Source: Ceraceosorus guamensis
Taxonomy: Eukaryota > Basidiomycota > Exobasidiomycetes > Ceraceosorales > Ceraceosoraceae
Direction of reading: 5' to 3'
NCBI RefSeq assembly: GCF_003144195.1
Contig: NW_020290006.1
Span: forward strand, 336,805 to 400,804
DNA: 64,000 nt
A model generated the notes under the pieces. It did not search any database, was not told the DNA's origin, and saw nothing but the letters and a program-made list of their open reading frames with translations. How positions within the stretch are numbered: position 1 is the stretch's first letter; each line of letters starts with the position of its first letter. The translations under genes were made by a program, and so were the position numbers. Shown here piece by piece: positions 36,201 through 48,487 of the stretch.

Positions 36201-37111
36201 CAAATGTCCTCGGCAGCGTGTTGTCAGATCGACGAGGGCCGATGGGTCTGCAAGGCAAGGCGCAAGACGTCTTTTCATCGCCACGTCTAGACCATCAAGC
36301 ACGCTCTGGCAGCTCGGCCCAGTCTCAGCAGTACAATGCTGCTCAACAGTATGGTCAAAGCCATGCGTTACCTCTGAATGGATTTGGGTCACAGAACAGG
36401 CACGACTCTGACTTTGGCTCCTCCGCGCGCGAATCTCCTTTGTTGATGCACCAGCAACAGCATCGGACGACGGGCCCTCCGCCCGGTTTTGGAGTGCCTA
36501 ACAATGCAGATCAGCAACACTATGCGCACTCTCTTCAGCAACAGCAGCATTCGCAAGCTCAGGGCCGTAGCAATCACGGAGGGTCGGTTGCAGGCGTGGG
36601 CTACGATTTCTTGGCGCAACTGCAGCGTGGCAGCGGACCCAACAATGTCGGTTCGGGCAATGGCAGCAACAGCAGGGGCCAAGCTTTCGCTTCGCCATAT
36701 GCTGATTCCATGTCTGCTCAACAGCAGCAACAGAGGCACGGCAATGGCGGACCGACCAACGCCGCTACGTCGCCGGGAGCTAGTGGCAACGCTTCGGAAC
36801 CGCTCTTGGCGCAGATCATGGCCGCAGCAGCAGCTCGGCCTCGATCGAATGCTGGTGGTGCTTATGGCGCGCAAAATGCGGGAACGCCAGGAGCTAGTGG
36901 CAATGAGGGCATGCCTTTTTTCGACCCTGCCATTATGAGCATGGCGAGATCTCAACAGGCGCAAGCTCAGATGCATCATCACCACCAGCACCCGCAGCAC
37001 CCGCAGCAGCAACAACAGGGCCAAAATAACAATGCCTATGCTGGAGCCTTTTCGCCTTTCGATTCTGTGCCTCAACAGAACGCGTTCGGCAACTTCCAAC
37101 AAAGGCACTGA
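33267..37111 (+). CDS. NOT4: Not4, RING E3 ubiquitin ligase of the CCR4-NOT complex
   Basis: Acts in mRNA turnover and in quality control on ribosomes. Exons: 33267-33542, 33653-33733, 33818-33930, 34024-34174, 34261-34604 and 34666-37111. The product is 1136 aa. A C4C4 RING uses Cys 97, 100, 114, 116, 121, 124, 136 and 139 (CPLCLEEI, CPCGYQICRFCW, CPACRRKY) and is split by an intron after Gln119. A basic coiled-coil segment follows (LSKRQKEREKRELEQM). An RRM begins at VYVTGLSPRLA with EYFGQYGRISKILISKR. A C3H1 finger comes next (TKYCTTYLRNLPC, then CTYLHEPGE). The remaining 800 residues are disordered, rich in Pro, Ser and Gln, with APPGL-type repeats and His/Gln runs. The first donor is GTCAGT. 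A second in-frame ATG lies at 33282, so the start may be five codons later. Confidence 0.95.
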
Positions 37112-37853
37112 GGCTCACGCTTGCTTCTACTGAGCCCGAATTCGAATCGACGCGACCTGCTGCGGTTCGTGTTCCGAGGCTCGCTTCTCGACTTGGGCCA
37201 CTACTCCTTCGCTACCGCGCCGCTGGTTTCCTTCCTCACCTCTCTCGATGTCTCACGAGATTTCGCAACATCAAAGCGTACACCGGGCCGGTGCCTCCGC
37301 CCGTGCGCTCCCTAACATCATCATCATCATCATCATCAGCAGCAGCACCTATACACAGCAGACGGGGCAGGCGCAGCAGCACATTCATAATTGCACGTCC
37401 AACGCGCTCAGTCAATTTCATTCAGACCGACGCTTGGAGACCGCTCCCTTTCACGCGCGGCGTACGGATGTTCTTCTCCCAGCGCCATCCCCTTTTGAAA
37501 GTCGTATTTGTCGTTTCCTGTCCGTTCCGCGCGATACGCTTCTTTGAATAAATGAAATGAGAATATTTCCTGTGTGAGAGATATTCGCACGCGGCTCGAT
37601 CGGATTCTTGTGCGCGCGCGTTTGTGCGTGTGTGTGCTTGGCTCGTGGTATTACGATCGAGCGTTCCTCGCGTGATTCTGATTTGCGGCATTCGGCAAGC
37701 TTACAGTGTCGTGTGGCTAAATTCACGAGGGGACACGACCGGGGCAAGAGTGGACCTGGGACGTGCAAAATGTCTGCAATAGCATGGTATGGCATTGTCA
37801 GAGTAGAAAATTGGTGCCAAGGGGGGGCGAATAGCAGCCCAATGTCAAAGTTG
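37112..37853. other. convergent 3' region NOT4 / LSG1, no gene seen
   Basis: 742 bp with a short ATC/ATT repeat near 37315-37340 and a GTGTGC-rich patch near 37610-37640. Nothing coding is supported. Confidence 0.5.
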
Positions 37854-40415
37854 CTAAGCGAATCCTTGACCGCTCCTCTGTTTATTCCTCTTATTAGCCT
37901 TGAAGTGTTTTTTGCCAGCACCATTGCCCGACGCAAAGCTGGTAGTGCTCATCAACTCCATTTCCCTCTGCAACTGCTCCTGCGTCACTGGCGTGCCATC
38001 ATCATTGATGCTTTTGCCCCTCAGCGCAGCCGAAGCATTTCCGCTTCTTCCTTTCGTCGTGTAGTGCCCCGCCGCACCAGATCCGGATGGGCCATGGTTC
38101 GAGAACATGCTGCTTTTGAAAAAGGAAGAATCTAGCGCGGAAGATTTGGATCCTTGTTGTTGTTTGCGCGCCGCCAAGGAGATCGCATCATTCTTTGCTC
38201 GTGCAGCTCTTGATGTCTCCTTTCCATCCGCACCAGCGCCCGCGCCAGTGGGTTGCTCTTGATGCTCTTCCGCTTCAGCCAACGAAAGGGCCGGCGCATA
38301 CCTTTTCACACGAAGCGCAGCTCTACAAGCTTCTCGCTGCGTAGAGTTGAACACATCTCCATCCACACCTGGTGGTGCGTGCGCGTACAGCAATCGAGCA
38401 TTGACGTAATCCTTGAAGATGTAACGTGCTGCGCGTGATTCGTCCGGATTGCCTTGACCCTGACGTACGAAACCTCTGGCGACTGCGTGGCGCGGTGGAT
38501 CGTTTGAAAGGTTCGGTCAGGTCGGGGAGGATGAGTAACATGTAAAGCTAACAGCCTAGCTTTCGCCTCTTTCCTCTCTCTTTTCCCTTCGTCCCTTTCC
38601 CGCTTGTCCACTTCCGACTCACCAGCATAAGAAGTCAGCAACTCCAACCCGGTAGGTTGACCCGAACCTCCTTCTTCCCGAAGCTGCATCTCGATCCTAA
38701 TACTATAAGTGCCCTGCAAGATATCCTTCGGTATCCTCCTCGCGATCAATTCAGCGGGAGCCGTGTATTCTCTCATCTGATCGATGGGTAGCACTCCATC
38801 ACAAACCAAATCCGCCGGCGTCGTAGCAAATTGCGGAAAGACCAAACCGGGACAGTCGCAAAGCACCGTATTGTCGCTCAGATTGATCGTTTGGAAATGT
38901 TTGGTGTGTCCAGGAGTGGAGGAGACGGAGACTTTCTTCTCTCCTAGCAAGGCATTGATCGTGCTGGATTTGCCCACGTTCGGGTAACCTACCAGTCCTA
39001 CCACCAATTTGCTAGGCGCCCCTTGCTCGGCCGTTGCAAAGTCGTCAAGAGGAGGTGCGCTCAGCCTGAAGAGCTCTTCGAGCTCCAGCACATTGAGAAC
39101 GCGCGTGGGATCGCTATGATCATGCGCGTCGTCAGACAAAGTGGAGTCAACATCTTGTGCGGCTTGATCAAGGGCGGAAGCTGCCGCTGCTGCCGCTGCT
39201 GCCGTCTCGCGGACTTGAGCACCTAGACGAGCCTGTTGAGTATCCGCCCTCGCATTCACTCGCGCCTCCAAATGCTTTGCAGCGGAGTGTCCCTTCGCTG
39301 CTGTTGCCTGCTGCGCATCCTCATCTTCTTGCTGCTGGTCCTCCGCATCCTCCTCTTGCTCCTCTTCATCCACATCCAGACCTCCCTCTCGCAGAGCAGC
39401 CTCTTGCGCTTCCTCCTTCAACAACCTCTCGTGTTCCTCTTGCATTTCCCTCTCCAACCGTTCTTGCTGAACAGCAGCCGCATTAGCCGCGCTGAAAAAG
39501 GCGTACCTGATGCCGTTCTCTTCGAAGTATTTGGCCCAAATGCGTCTTTGGGATTGATCGAGCAGGTCGGCCTTGTTGATGAGCAGGAGGTTCCTTCTCG
39601 GACCTTTTTTGCGCTCTTTCAAACCCTCATCCTCCCCCTTCTCCTCGTCGTCAGCGGGCGAGGAACCAACTCTAGCAGGAATGTCCTCCACATACTTTTC
39701 CAAATCTTCGCACCTAAACCTCAGCGGGTTTCTAGCATCCACGATCTGAACGACCAAGTGACTGCGCTCCACAACTCTCCACAATTGTCTCCACACTTCC
39801 AGATTGCGCTCGAATGGCGTCAGTACGAATCCGCCCGAATCTGTCAGTTGAGCTAGAGATCTTCTCCAATCTAAAAAAGCTTCGGCTTCTAAGCGTTGCA
39901 GCTGAGATGGCGTCGTCTTGCTGTCCCATCGAGGTCTGCGTGTATGCGTGGGTGACGAGGCATGGGGAGGGGAGGCGAAGAAGGAGCGAGCAAGTCAGAT
40001 TGGAAGCGATTCATGGTCCCCCATCCGCGACACGACGACGAGACGTGACTGACCTTCTAGGCACTCTAAGCGCTTCCTTGTTCCTCCTCTGCCTCTCCAA
40101 CGATTCCCTTTCCTCTCTTCCATCCAACAAGAAGGGATTCCAACCTCTAGCATTGACTCCTCCCCCTCTCATCCCATCAGCAGCAGGCGCACTGACCACC
40201 GTCACATTTCTCCTCTCTGCAGTGAAATCGCTCTCGGCTAGTTGAGCCGTGGCGATGAACTCTTCCAAATCGCCTTGATGCGTGACGCTCTGCAATCCTC
40301 GATTGAAATCGGTCGTGTGAAAGGCGGATGCGTTGCGTTGAGAAGATTCTTTGGCTCGTCGATTGGCTATGGCGTGCCCCAAACCCGCATTCTTCTTCGA
40401 GGTGGGTAGTGGCAT
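37854..40415 (-). CDS. LSG1: Lsg1, circularly permuted GTPase of 60S ribosome maturation
   Basis: Cytoplasmic GTPase that releases the export adaptor Nmd3 from pre-60S subunits. Minus-strand exons: 40415-40054, 39935-38623 and 38482-37854. The product is 767 aa. The N-terminus has GLGHAIANRR and LEEFIATAQLAESDFTAE, the usual Lsg1 leader. The G motifs come in permuted order: G4 INKADLLD (Asn241), then G1 GYPNVGKSS (Gly437 on), G2-region STPGHTKHFQT, and G3 DCPGLV (Asp481). A Glu/Gln/Ala-rich insert of about 130 residues lies between G4 and G1. The C-terminus carries GNPDESRAARYIFKDYVNAR, LLYAHAPPG, and a basic KHFKANKRNKQRSGQ tail as in the family. Donors are GTCAGT and GTGAGT. The start is the ATG giving MPLPTSKKNAGLG. 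Its promoter is shared with MAK21. Confidence 0.95.
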
Positions 40416-41051
40416 GATGGAGCGCGGTTGGATGGCGCGATGACGGGATGTGGTGGTGGTGTTGGTGTTGGTGGTGGTGGTAATGGTGAGTGTGGATGGC
40501 AAGCCATTCAGGCACACGTGTGCTGCTCTATCGAGCGAGCGAGCTTGCTTGTTCTGCCTGCATGCCTGCTTGCTGCCACGGCCGCATTCATGAAATTTCA
40601 GATTCAAATTCAGCAGCATTTGATTCGTGACAATCACGTGAATTCTGATTCAAGTGAATCGTACTCAGACTCAAGACTGTCCAAATTTGTGGCGAGGGCT
40701 GCCTCGGCCGCTCTCTATCGGCCGAAAGAGGCGCGCGCAGGCGGCAGGCATTCAAAATTTTGGGCAATCACGAATGGAGGCGTGCGTGCGTGCCCGGTGA
40801 TGGGTCTTGGGTGTGAATTTGATTTTGAATGATTTACAGTAGATGGATGCGCATATGCACAGCAACACATCCTTTGGCCGCACCGCTCACCGCTCACCGC
40901 TCATCGCTCGATGCTCAAGACTGACTGACTGCCTTCACTCTGACGCTGATCAGCCTCTTCCCTCAGATGTGCACTTGCGAATCATAGCATACACGCCCGC
41001 TCCTGAAGCAAAGAGTTGCAGCTGCCAAACGCGCTCATCGACCAAAGCGTC
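40416..41051. promoter_or_regulatory. divergent promoter LSG1 / MAK21 with PAC-like and RRPE-like words
   Basis: These 636 bp separate two genes of 60S ribosome assembly. CTCATCGC (minus-strand GCGATGAG, the PAC core) lies at 40900-40907, about 145 nt before the MAK21 ATG. AAAATTTT, the core of the RRPE element, lies at 40754-40761. A TCTGACGC word lies near 40939. PAC plus RRPE is the classic combination of yeast ribosome-biogenesis promoters. The PAC word sits in a CGCTCACCGCTC local repeat, which weakens the case. Confidence 0.4.
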
Positions 41052-41103
41052 ATGGTGCGAGATTTTAGACCAAAGGACAAGTCCAAAAGACGATCTTCCC
41101 ATT

Positions 41104-41135
<32 letters not shown>

Positions 41136-44100
41136 AGCACAAGCACAGCTCCAAAGTCGAGCATCCATCTCAAAGCAAAGCGCTCCAACAATGCTCCTCC
41201 GTCTCGACGACAGCCAGCACCTCACAGCGAGAGAGAGAGCGAGAGCGATTCGGAGGTGGATGAAGAGAGCTTATTGAGAGAAATCGAACAGATGGGAGGT
41301 GATGCTGAAGATCTGAAATTGATTTCTACCGGGCCAAATTCCAAGTCCAGCTTCGGCAAAGTTAGAGATGGGCGAGGAGGTGCGGGGAAGGAGCAGGAGC
41401 AGGAGGAGGTGGTGGATGTGATCGATGTGAGTCTTTAATGTGGGTGCAGGCGCCGCCTCAAGGGGCGAGACTGACTGTGGAATGCTGCTCTGATTTGATC
41501 CTCACCTCATCTCAGCCTACGCTGGACGCGGATGTGAGATCTTTCATGAAATCGCTCAATTTGCAAAGTGCGAGTGCGAGTGCGAGTGCGGCTGCGAGTG
41601 CACCTGCCAGCACTGCAGCATCGCGGGTAGCGTCGGATGACAAGGCGGCAAAGAAGCATGCCAAGGCACAGAAGAGGGCCGAGGAAGAAGCGCAAGCCAA
41701 TCAAAGAGTCAAGCTCAAGCTCGATGTCGAAAGCACTGCGGTCAAGTCGACGAGCGAGCAGGTCAAAGCGGATCCTGTCGTGGTCAAGCAGGACTGGAAG
41801 GCGGAGCGGGAGGCGAAAAAGTTGCAAGAGAAGCGGGACAAGGCTGCAGCCGCTGCTGTTCGAGCGCAATCAAAGTCGGACAAAGCAGCAGAGGCCAAAC
41901 AATCGCTCCTCGCATCCTCATCCACGCAGCTCAACGGTATCGCACCCAGAAACGATTCGCGCCTGGTCTTTGCTCCTCAACCTCACTGGGCCGAAGCTTC
42001 TATGCCACAACTGCCACCTGCCACGATTCAGCTCGACATCGACGATTCACGCATCCTTTCTCTACAGAGCAGGGCCAAACAATTGTTGGATGGTGATAAT
42101 AGCACGTACAGGCATCTGCTCAACGGCGGTCATATTCCAGCTGGAGGTTTGGGATCCATCTCCAATTCCGATGCCAAGTTCATCTCTTCCTTGTTGGGCG
42201 GAGGAGGAGGAGGAGGATCGGGCAGCGCATCGTCTGGCGGAACGCTGTCCGATCGTATTGCAGCTCTGACCTTGTTGATACAAAGCAGTCCGCTGCACAA
42301 TGTGCACTCCATGGAGGCGCTGTTGGGCATGGCTGGGAAAAAGAATAGGGAAGAGAGCAGAAGAGCGACCAGGGCATTGGCGGATTGGTTCGCTTCGCCT
42401 ACCGGTCTTTGCACTCGAAAATTGCGCTACTTTCGAGATCAACCGGGTCTCGCTGCTATTTTGAGCGACGGCGGCGCGAACATCGCTCGAACAGCTCAGG
42501 ATCAGCACCTGATTCACTACGCCTTCGAAGACAAGCTGAAAAAGATTTACTTCGATTTCTTGCAATTGCTCCAAACTCAATCTCACGATACCTTGCCATT
42601 CGTTCGCAAACAAGCCGTGACACAAATCTACGTGTTGTTGAGGGACAAGGCGGAGCAAGAACAAAACTTGTTGAGGCTTTTGAGCAACAAGTTGGGAGAT
42701 GGAGATAGGAGCGTGGCTAGTCAGTCCAGCAAGCATTTGCAGGAACTCTTGACGGTGCATCCTAATATGAAAGCCATTGTGGTTAGGGAAGTCATCGACA
42801 TCATACTCAAACCTGCTCCCAAGACCATCGTCTCTGCCGAAGACAAGTCGAGAGGAAGAGGAGACGCGACACAGATTGATGGGACTGCGTCTGCTGCTGC
42901 TGCTGCCGCCTTCAATGTGCATGCTAGGTATTACGGAATCTTGACGCTCAACCAGACGCTGCTTACGCAGCAGGACGAAGAGGTGGCTAGCACGCTTGTC
43001 AATCTCTACTTTGAGCTCTTTGAGAGCTTGTTGCACTACGGCGCTGCGGTGGAGCAAAGCAAAGCGGATGAAGAGCAGCAAGGCGAGGAGGAAAAGAGCG
43101 GCAGCAGCAAGGACCAAAGGAAGGTGAAGAAGCAGAGGTGGAGAGATGAAGGGGGAAGAGGTAAGGGTAGACGAGGAAAGGGCAAAAAGGGAGGAGGGCA
43201 AGGGAAGAATGATACGATGCAGTTCAAGACTGTCAAGGATGCGGATGTCAAGATGGTCACTGCTGTGCTCACCGGCGTCAGGCGAGCTCTGCCTTTCTCC
43301 ACATTAGGAGCAGAAGCGTGAGTAGCGCGCATTCTGCTGCGCGGGTCCTCTGAGATGTGGGTTGCAAACAGCTCCCTTGCTCAACGAATCTGCTTTCTCC
43401 CCACTAATCTTACTCGCCGCAGCTTCGATAAGCACATGTCGACCTTGTTCCGCATCACTCATTCGGGCACCTTCAACGTCTCCATCCAAGCTCTTCAGCT
43501 CATCTATCAATTGTCCATCGGTTCTTCCTCCTCTTCTCCGATCCAAACGCAGTCCGGGTCGAGCAAGCAAGACCGAGGGGTAGGGCAGGGCGCCCCCGCC
43601 CCGAACTCCGACTCCGCTTTCCCGTCGATGTCCAACATCGCGGATCGGTATTATACGGTGCTATACAGCTCCATGTTGGATGCGAGACTGTCGAGGACGA
43701 ACAAGCAGGCAATGTATCTCAATTTGGTCTTCAAAAGCCTCAAGGCGGACGAGGATGATAAGAGGTGCAAAGCGATGGTCAAGAGGTTGTTGCAAGTCAC
43801 CTTGTCCGCCGAAGCTCCTTGGATATGCGGAACTTTGTTCTTGCTCGCAGAGGTGAGTTGGCTTGCATGATCCCGCCTCGTCTCCCTTGTGCTCCTTTTT
43901 TGTCTTGCCTCTTGGATGCCGTCGAATCCTGACTTGATGCACGCACTGCCGCCCCCATCTCTACTGCAGCTCTTGACTGCTAGACCCGGCTTGAGAGCTC
44001 TGCTCACGGAGCCTGAAGACGATGAGGAAGAGCACTTTGTGGATGTGCCGGATGAAGATGAAGAGGCTCTCACCGTCTCTCAGTCTGGCCAAAAGGACAC

Positions 44101-45358
44101 ACTCACGACGACGACAACGACGACAAAGTCGCAAAGGAACTTGTACGACCCTTCCAAGCCTCATCCTCAATTTGCGGGCGCAGAGTCTACGTGCCTCTGG
44201 GAAATCGTACCGCTGCTTCATCATCATCATCCTTCCGTCTCCTTCAACGCGCACCGATTCCTCTCTTTCGAAGGTATGCTCAAGACGACGGGCGATCTTA
44301 CGCTCAACACCCTCTCTCACTTTCTGGACCGTTTCGTCTATCGCAACCCGAAGAAAGCGCTATCATCGAGCAAAGGACCTAGCGCCATGCAGCCTGCTGC
44401 TGCTGCTGTGGGCACTGGAGGTAGCGGCACGCAAGCTAGCGTGGTGCGCATCAGGGGAAAGGGAATGGAGAGGGATCAGGTGCTGAATGAGGAGAGCTTT
44501 TGGAAGGGAACGAGGGAAGAAGAGATCGATCCGGATCAATTGTTCTTCCATCGATTTTTCAATCTGAAAGAGGAGAGGCAAGGGATTGTGAACAAAGGGA
44601 AGAAGAAAAGGGCGCAGGAGGAGGAGGAGGAGGAGGAGGAAGAGGAGGGGGAGGGAGCAGATGGGTCGGAGGATGGGCTTGTTTTGGAAGGTGAAGAGTC
44701 GGATGAGGATGTGGAGGAGGAAGGAGATGCGCAGCGGGCGGACGGAGTGATGGATTCCTCGGACGAGGATGATAGTCAATCGGAAGGGGAAAAGGAGATT
44801 TGGGAAGCCATGAAGCGCACCATGCCTCGCGAAGAAGGAGATGAGGATCTGATGCAGGATTCGCAAGATGATGATGAGGATCTGGATCAGTATGATTACG
44901 TGGATAGCGGCGAGGAGGAGGAGGGAGAGGAGGAGAAAGGATGGGTTGCTGGGAAGGAGGATGAGGACGACGATGAGGATGAAGACTTGTCGGGCTTGGA
45001 AGAGGATGAGGAGAATGTGACTTTGGGCGGCGAATCGGACGACGATGCGTTGCTCTTTGAAGAGGATGAAGATGATCTGCTACCTTTTCACAACTTTGAC
45101 TCGGAGCAATCCATCAAGAATGGAAGGAAGAGGTCCGCAGATGATGCATCTCCGAATGAAGAAGAAGATGGAGAAGGAGAAGAGGCAGCAGCAGCAGCGG
45201 GGCAAGAGAAGGGCAGGAAGAGCAAATCTCAACTTCAAAGAGCGGAGAGGAAGCGAAGAAAAGCGCAGCACGCTGCTATGGGCGATTTCGCCAGTGCGGA
45301 GGATTATGCTCATCTGCTCGGAGATGATCAGGACGAGGATGAGGATCAGGGTCTCTAA
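41052..45358 (+). CDS. MAK21: Mak21/Noc1 (CEBPZ family), 60S pre-ribosome assembly factor
   Basis: Nucleolar HEAT-repeat protein that works with Noc2 in early 60S assembly and export. Exons: 41052-41426, 41516-43317, 43423-43852 and 43970-45358; all three donors are GTGAGT. The product is 1331 aa. A low-complexity N-terminus contains a Gly/Thr/Ser repeat coded by a GGCACA-type hexamer run. The conserved core starts near the end of exon 2 and has the CBF/Mak21 domain: FDKHMSTLFRITHSGTFNVS, ADRYYTVLYSSMLD, KQAMYLNLVFKSLKADEDD, and LLHHHHPSVSFNAHRFLSFE, then LTLNTLSHFLDRFVYRNPK. The C-terminus is very acidic (long Asp/Glu runs from about residue 1090) and ends with a basic KSKSQLQRAERKRRKAQ and an FASAEDY segment. 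The ATG at 41052 is the first in frame; the open frame extends a little upstream, so an extra 5' exon cannot be excluded. Confidence 0.93.
41104..41148 (+). repeat. GGCACA-type hexamer repeat inside MAK21
   Basis: About seven hexamers (CAGGCA, later CAAGCA) code for a Gly-Thr/Ser-Thr run in the disordered N-terminus. Confidence 0.85.
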
Positions 45359-46230
45359 GAAAACGGCCCCAGAGGCAAAGCCCCCTCTGTTCAAGTGTGA
45401 CTAAAGTTGGAGAACTTTTTCATCTTTCGACTAAGCTCCCCCCCTCCTCCTCGTATCCTGCTTGTCTGCGAAGCTCTACCTTTCCCCCACCCCCTTCTGT
45501 ACATGATCCACAGCGCGACTACGCTGATTCATCGTCCCCTCCGATCCCTTGACCTGTTCGCCGACCATCTTTTTGCGCAAAGAAAAAAAATAATAAGCCC
45601 TCCACCCCCCCCACACCACCGAACATTGCGCCCAAAAAAGGATCTTGAGCGAAAACTTGCATACTGTTGCGCGCCCCCTCTCCTTTTTCTTCCTTGGTGC
45701 GTTGAACACTTCACACGTGTGCGTCCGTCGTGCCTGCTCGATGATACCTCTCGGCTCGGGCCCACAGGATCAAAAGGCGAGAAAGAGAGCAAAAAGTCAA
45801 GAATTCTTGGGGTTCATTTCGGACCCCGCATCTTTCGTCCCCGTTTGCGTCCAAGATTTGGAACGGGCGGGGGGGCAGGTTTGCACCCAAAAAAAAGAAA
45901 AAGAAAAAGAAAGCGCACGTGTGCTGCTTGCTGGCAGAGCAGATGGAGCAGAAGGTCGCACGCGGGGAAGAAGAAAAATCGTGCGATTGCCCCGGTATTG
46001 CGCTTCAGAGGGGGGGGGGGGGGACCGGAGGATTTGTACGACGTAAAGTAGAGCGAAGCCGAGGAAGAGTCAAGGACAAGCGAAAGCGGGATGCGCGGGG
46101 CGGAAGGGAGAGGAAAGGGAAAGCGGCGAAATTGCAGATGTACGGCGTAGGGTGCGCGATGGGAAATGTGGTAAGGTTACCGGTACAGTAGATGGAGGAT
46201 TGCATAAAGGGTGAAAGCGGAACGCGGCGT
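45359..46230. other. convergent region of unusual composition, no gene seen
   Basis: 872 bp between MAK21 and the minus-strand gene at 46231. It has long C and A runs near 45435-45620, an AAAAAG-type run near 45890-45912, a G14 run at 46010-46023 and purine-rich DNA to 46120. It may contain 3' untranslated sequence of both genes. Open frames are compositional artefacts. Confidence 0.5.
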
Positions 46231-47717
46231 TCAAGGAATGTTGAAGAGACTCTTGAGCCAATCGATGAGTCTGGCCAACAAGCTACCTCTCCAAGCCTTC
46301 TTTCTGCAATACACGCTTCTCCTGAGCATACCTGTAGGTAGTCGAATCGATTTCAACCTGAGCGCGTTGATCCGCTGCCCCTCCACATCCGTGTCCTTTT
46401 CGTTCTTGCTCTGCTGCTGCTGCTGCTGCTGAGATGGCGGCGAGGTTTTGGGAGATCTAGCAGGCACAGTATCCGTCGCCGTTCTGAAATCTGGCGGATT
46501 TTCTTTAAAGCTTCGAGCAAAGACGTGAGAAGGGATGCAACGGGCCAAGGAACGCAGTTCGGGATTGGTGAGCGTGGCAGATACGATCCAAGCTCGGGTG
46601 AGCGGCGCGACGGAGGAAGCTGGATCCGGATCTGAAAAAGGATCGTCCAATTCCGTCGTTGCGGTGACCATACCGTTGCTGCGCAGGTGTGGACCCACCT
46701 CACTCCATCCGAGCGTCTAGAGAGTCCGTGAATTAGCATTGTACGCTTGCGCGTCAGTATTCGACCCCGCAAAAGGCGGAAAGCCGAAAGCGAAAAAAAG
46801 CGCGACGGCCACCGCCCGCTCTCACAACTCACGCCTTTGAGCGCTGCTACGGCCGCGTCTGTGAAAGCATCTCCACCAGCCTCCATGAGCACCGCATCGT
46901 CCAACTCCCACTCCAAGCAGACCTTGCCCGCGCCTGCATGCTGATCCACCAGCGCCTGCAATCTCAGCACGGTGGCAATGGCGGCGAACCAAGGGTGGGT
47001 GCCCACATTGTTCCTCTTGGCATGCGTCTGCACGAATCCTCTCCATCTCTTCAATCTCTCTTTTGAATCCATCTTTTCATCGGCGTGCGTAGAGGTGAGC
47101 AGATCGGAGAGGCGTTGACGACGGGCGAACGCTACGTTGGCGTGATACTCTTGTCTAGCTTTGGATTGCGCTCGCGTGTACGCTGCTCGATGAGACAAGG
47201 GGATGCCGCGTAGCTTTTCCTCTACTCGTTCGCCCGCCGCTGCGTCTCCTCGAAGCGATGCAGAGACGTTGATGGAGAAGGATGCCAAGTCGGATGCGAG
47301 CGGAGCTGAAGAGCCCGAGCCCGAGGCTGAGGCTGAGGCTGAGGCAGAGGAGCCGTGTCTAAGCGTAGGTGCGGGTGATCGAACCCGCGGCGATGTGGAA
47401 GCGAGTGGAATCGACACTGTGCGCGGGCTTCCTAGGTTTCGAGCAGCGGTGGAAGGGGATCGAGGAAGAGGGAGCGGCGCATGCAGCGGGGTATGGACAT
47501 CCACTTTTGCGCCGCCCACCACCACGCCACCACTGCCGCTGCTCCCACCGACGGAAGATCGCTTCTCAGTCGTGGCGGATTGAAGCGATGCGGCGCTGCG
47601 TGCGCTGCGTGCTCGAGAGGCTGCCGCGCTCGAGCTATCGATGACGGAGCTGGCGACAGAGTAGGATTCGTCGTTGCCTCGAGCGGATGCTGCATCTGCC
47701 TGACTGGATTCGGACAT
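46231..47717 (-). CDS. unrecognised protein with Ser/Ala-rich N-terminus and poly-Gln
   Basis: I do not recognise a named family. Minus-strand exons 47717-46833 and 46716-46231, with a 116-nt phase-0 GTGAGT intron. The product is 456 aa. The first 140 residues are low-complexity Ser/Ala/Gly. A region that looks folded and constrained runs from about residue 150 to 370: KLRGIPLSHRAAYTRAQSKA, QEYHANVAFARRQRLSDLLT, KRWRGFVQTHAKR, THPWFAAIATVLRLQALVDQ, WELDDAVLMEAGGDAF and TLGWSEVGPHLRS. A (Gln)7 run follows, then a basic amphipathic C-terminus (KAWRGSLLARLIDWLKSLF) that could bind a membrane. The start is the first ATG; the open frame extends upstream only with non-ATG codons. It is probably a conserved fungal protein of unknown function. 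Confidence 0.7.
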
Positions 47718-48438
47718 GATGGCAAAAGTGCGAGGGGAGGAAATGCGGGAATGCTGATGAGCGCAAAGGGATGCCGCGTGATGCAAGAGGCGGTAGTTCG
47801 ACGAGGCTATTCGATGGAGTGATGAGGAAGGAGGAGGGGGAACCTCGCTCGATTGCTGGACCTATTTGTGCTCTGTTGGGCAATCAAGGTGGGCGACCTG
47901 CCGTGTAACCAATCGCGAGGGATGCAAAAGCAACGCACAAACCTTGACGCACTTTCCTATTCCCAGCATGAGCTTGCTTGCTTGCTTGCATGGACGCGTA
48001 TATGCGCGCACACTGCGGGAAAGCGCAATGTGAATGTGCACCAGCTATATATCTGGCTGAACGGCGAGACGTGGCTGCTGCGTACGTGATGGAGATCGAG
48101 ATGGCAAGGACGAGCGCAGAGCGCACGCGGGGCCATGCAATTAAAGTCCGATTCGCGCGCGCGTGTGCTGTGCTGTGTATATCGAGTTGGGCTGGGCTGA
48201 GCCGAGACAATTGAGAAGTCACGCGTGTTGGTCTGAAACTTGCTCTTGTCGTCAGTCACAGTCCCGTGCGTGCTGCGCTGCGCTGCGCTGCGCCGGCAGT
48301 CCCGAATCAAGTGAAAGATCCGTCGCGGGCCGGGCGTGGAGGGTGTTGCTGCGCGCGAACTGTGGACAGCAGCTAGCACGACACAAACCTATCGATGCAG
48401 CAGTCGTGAGTGTGAGTGCGATGTGGGTGTAGCGCTAC

Positions 48439-48440
<2 letters not shown>

Positions 48441-48484
<44 letters not shown>
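48441..48484 (+). repeat. (GT)22 dinucleotide microsatellite
   Basis: Uninterrupted GT repeat, 44 bp. Confidence 0.97.

Positions 48485-48487
<3 letters not shown>

Noticed and set aside
42062-43201. 379-aa open frame antisense to MAK21
   Set aside because: It overlaps a conserved coding exon and shows only compositional bias.
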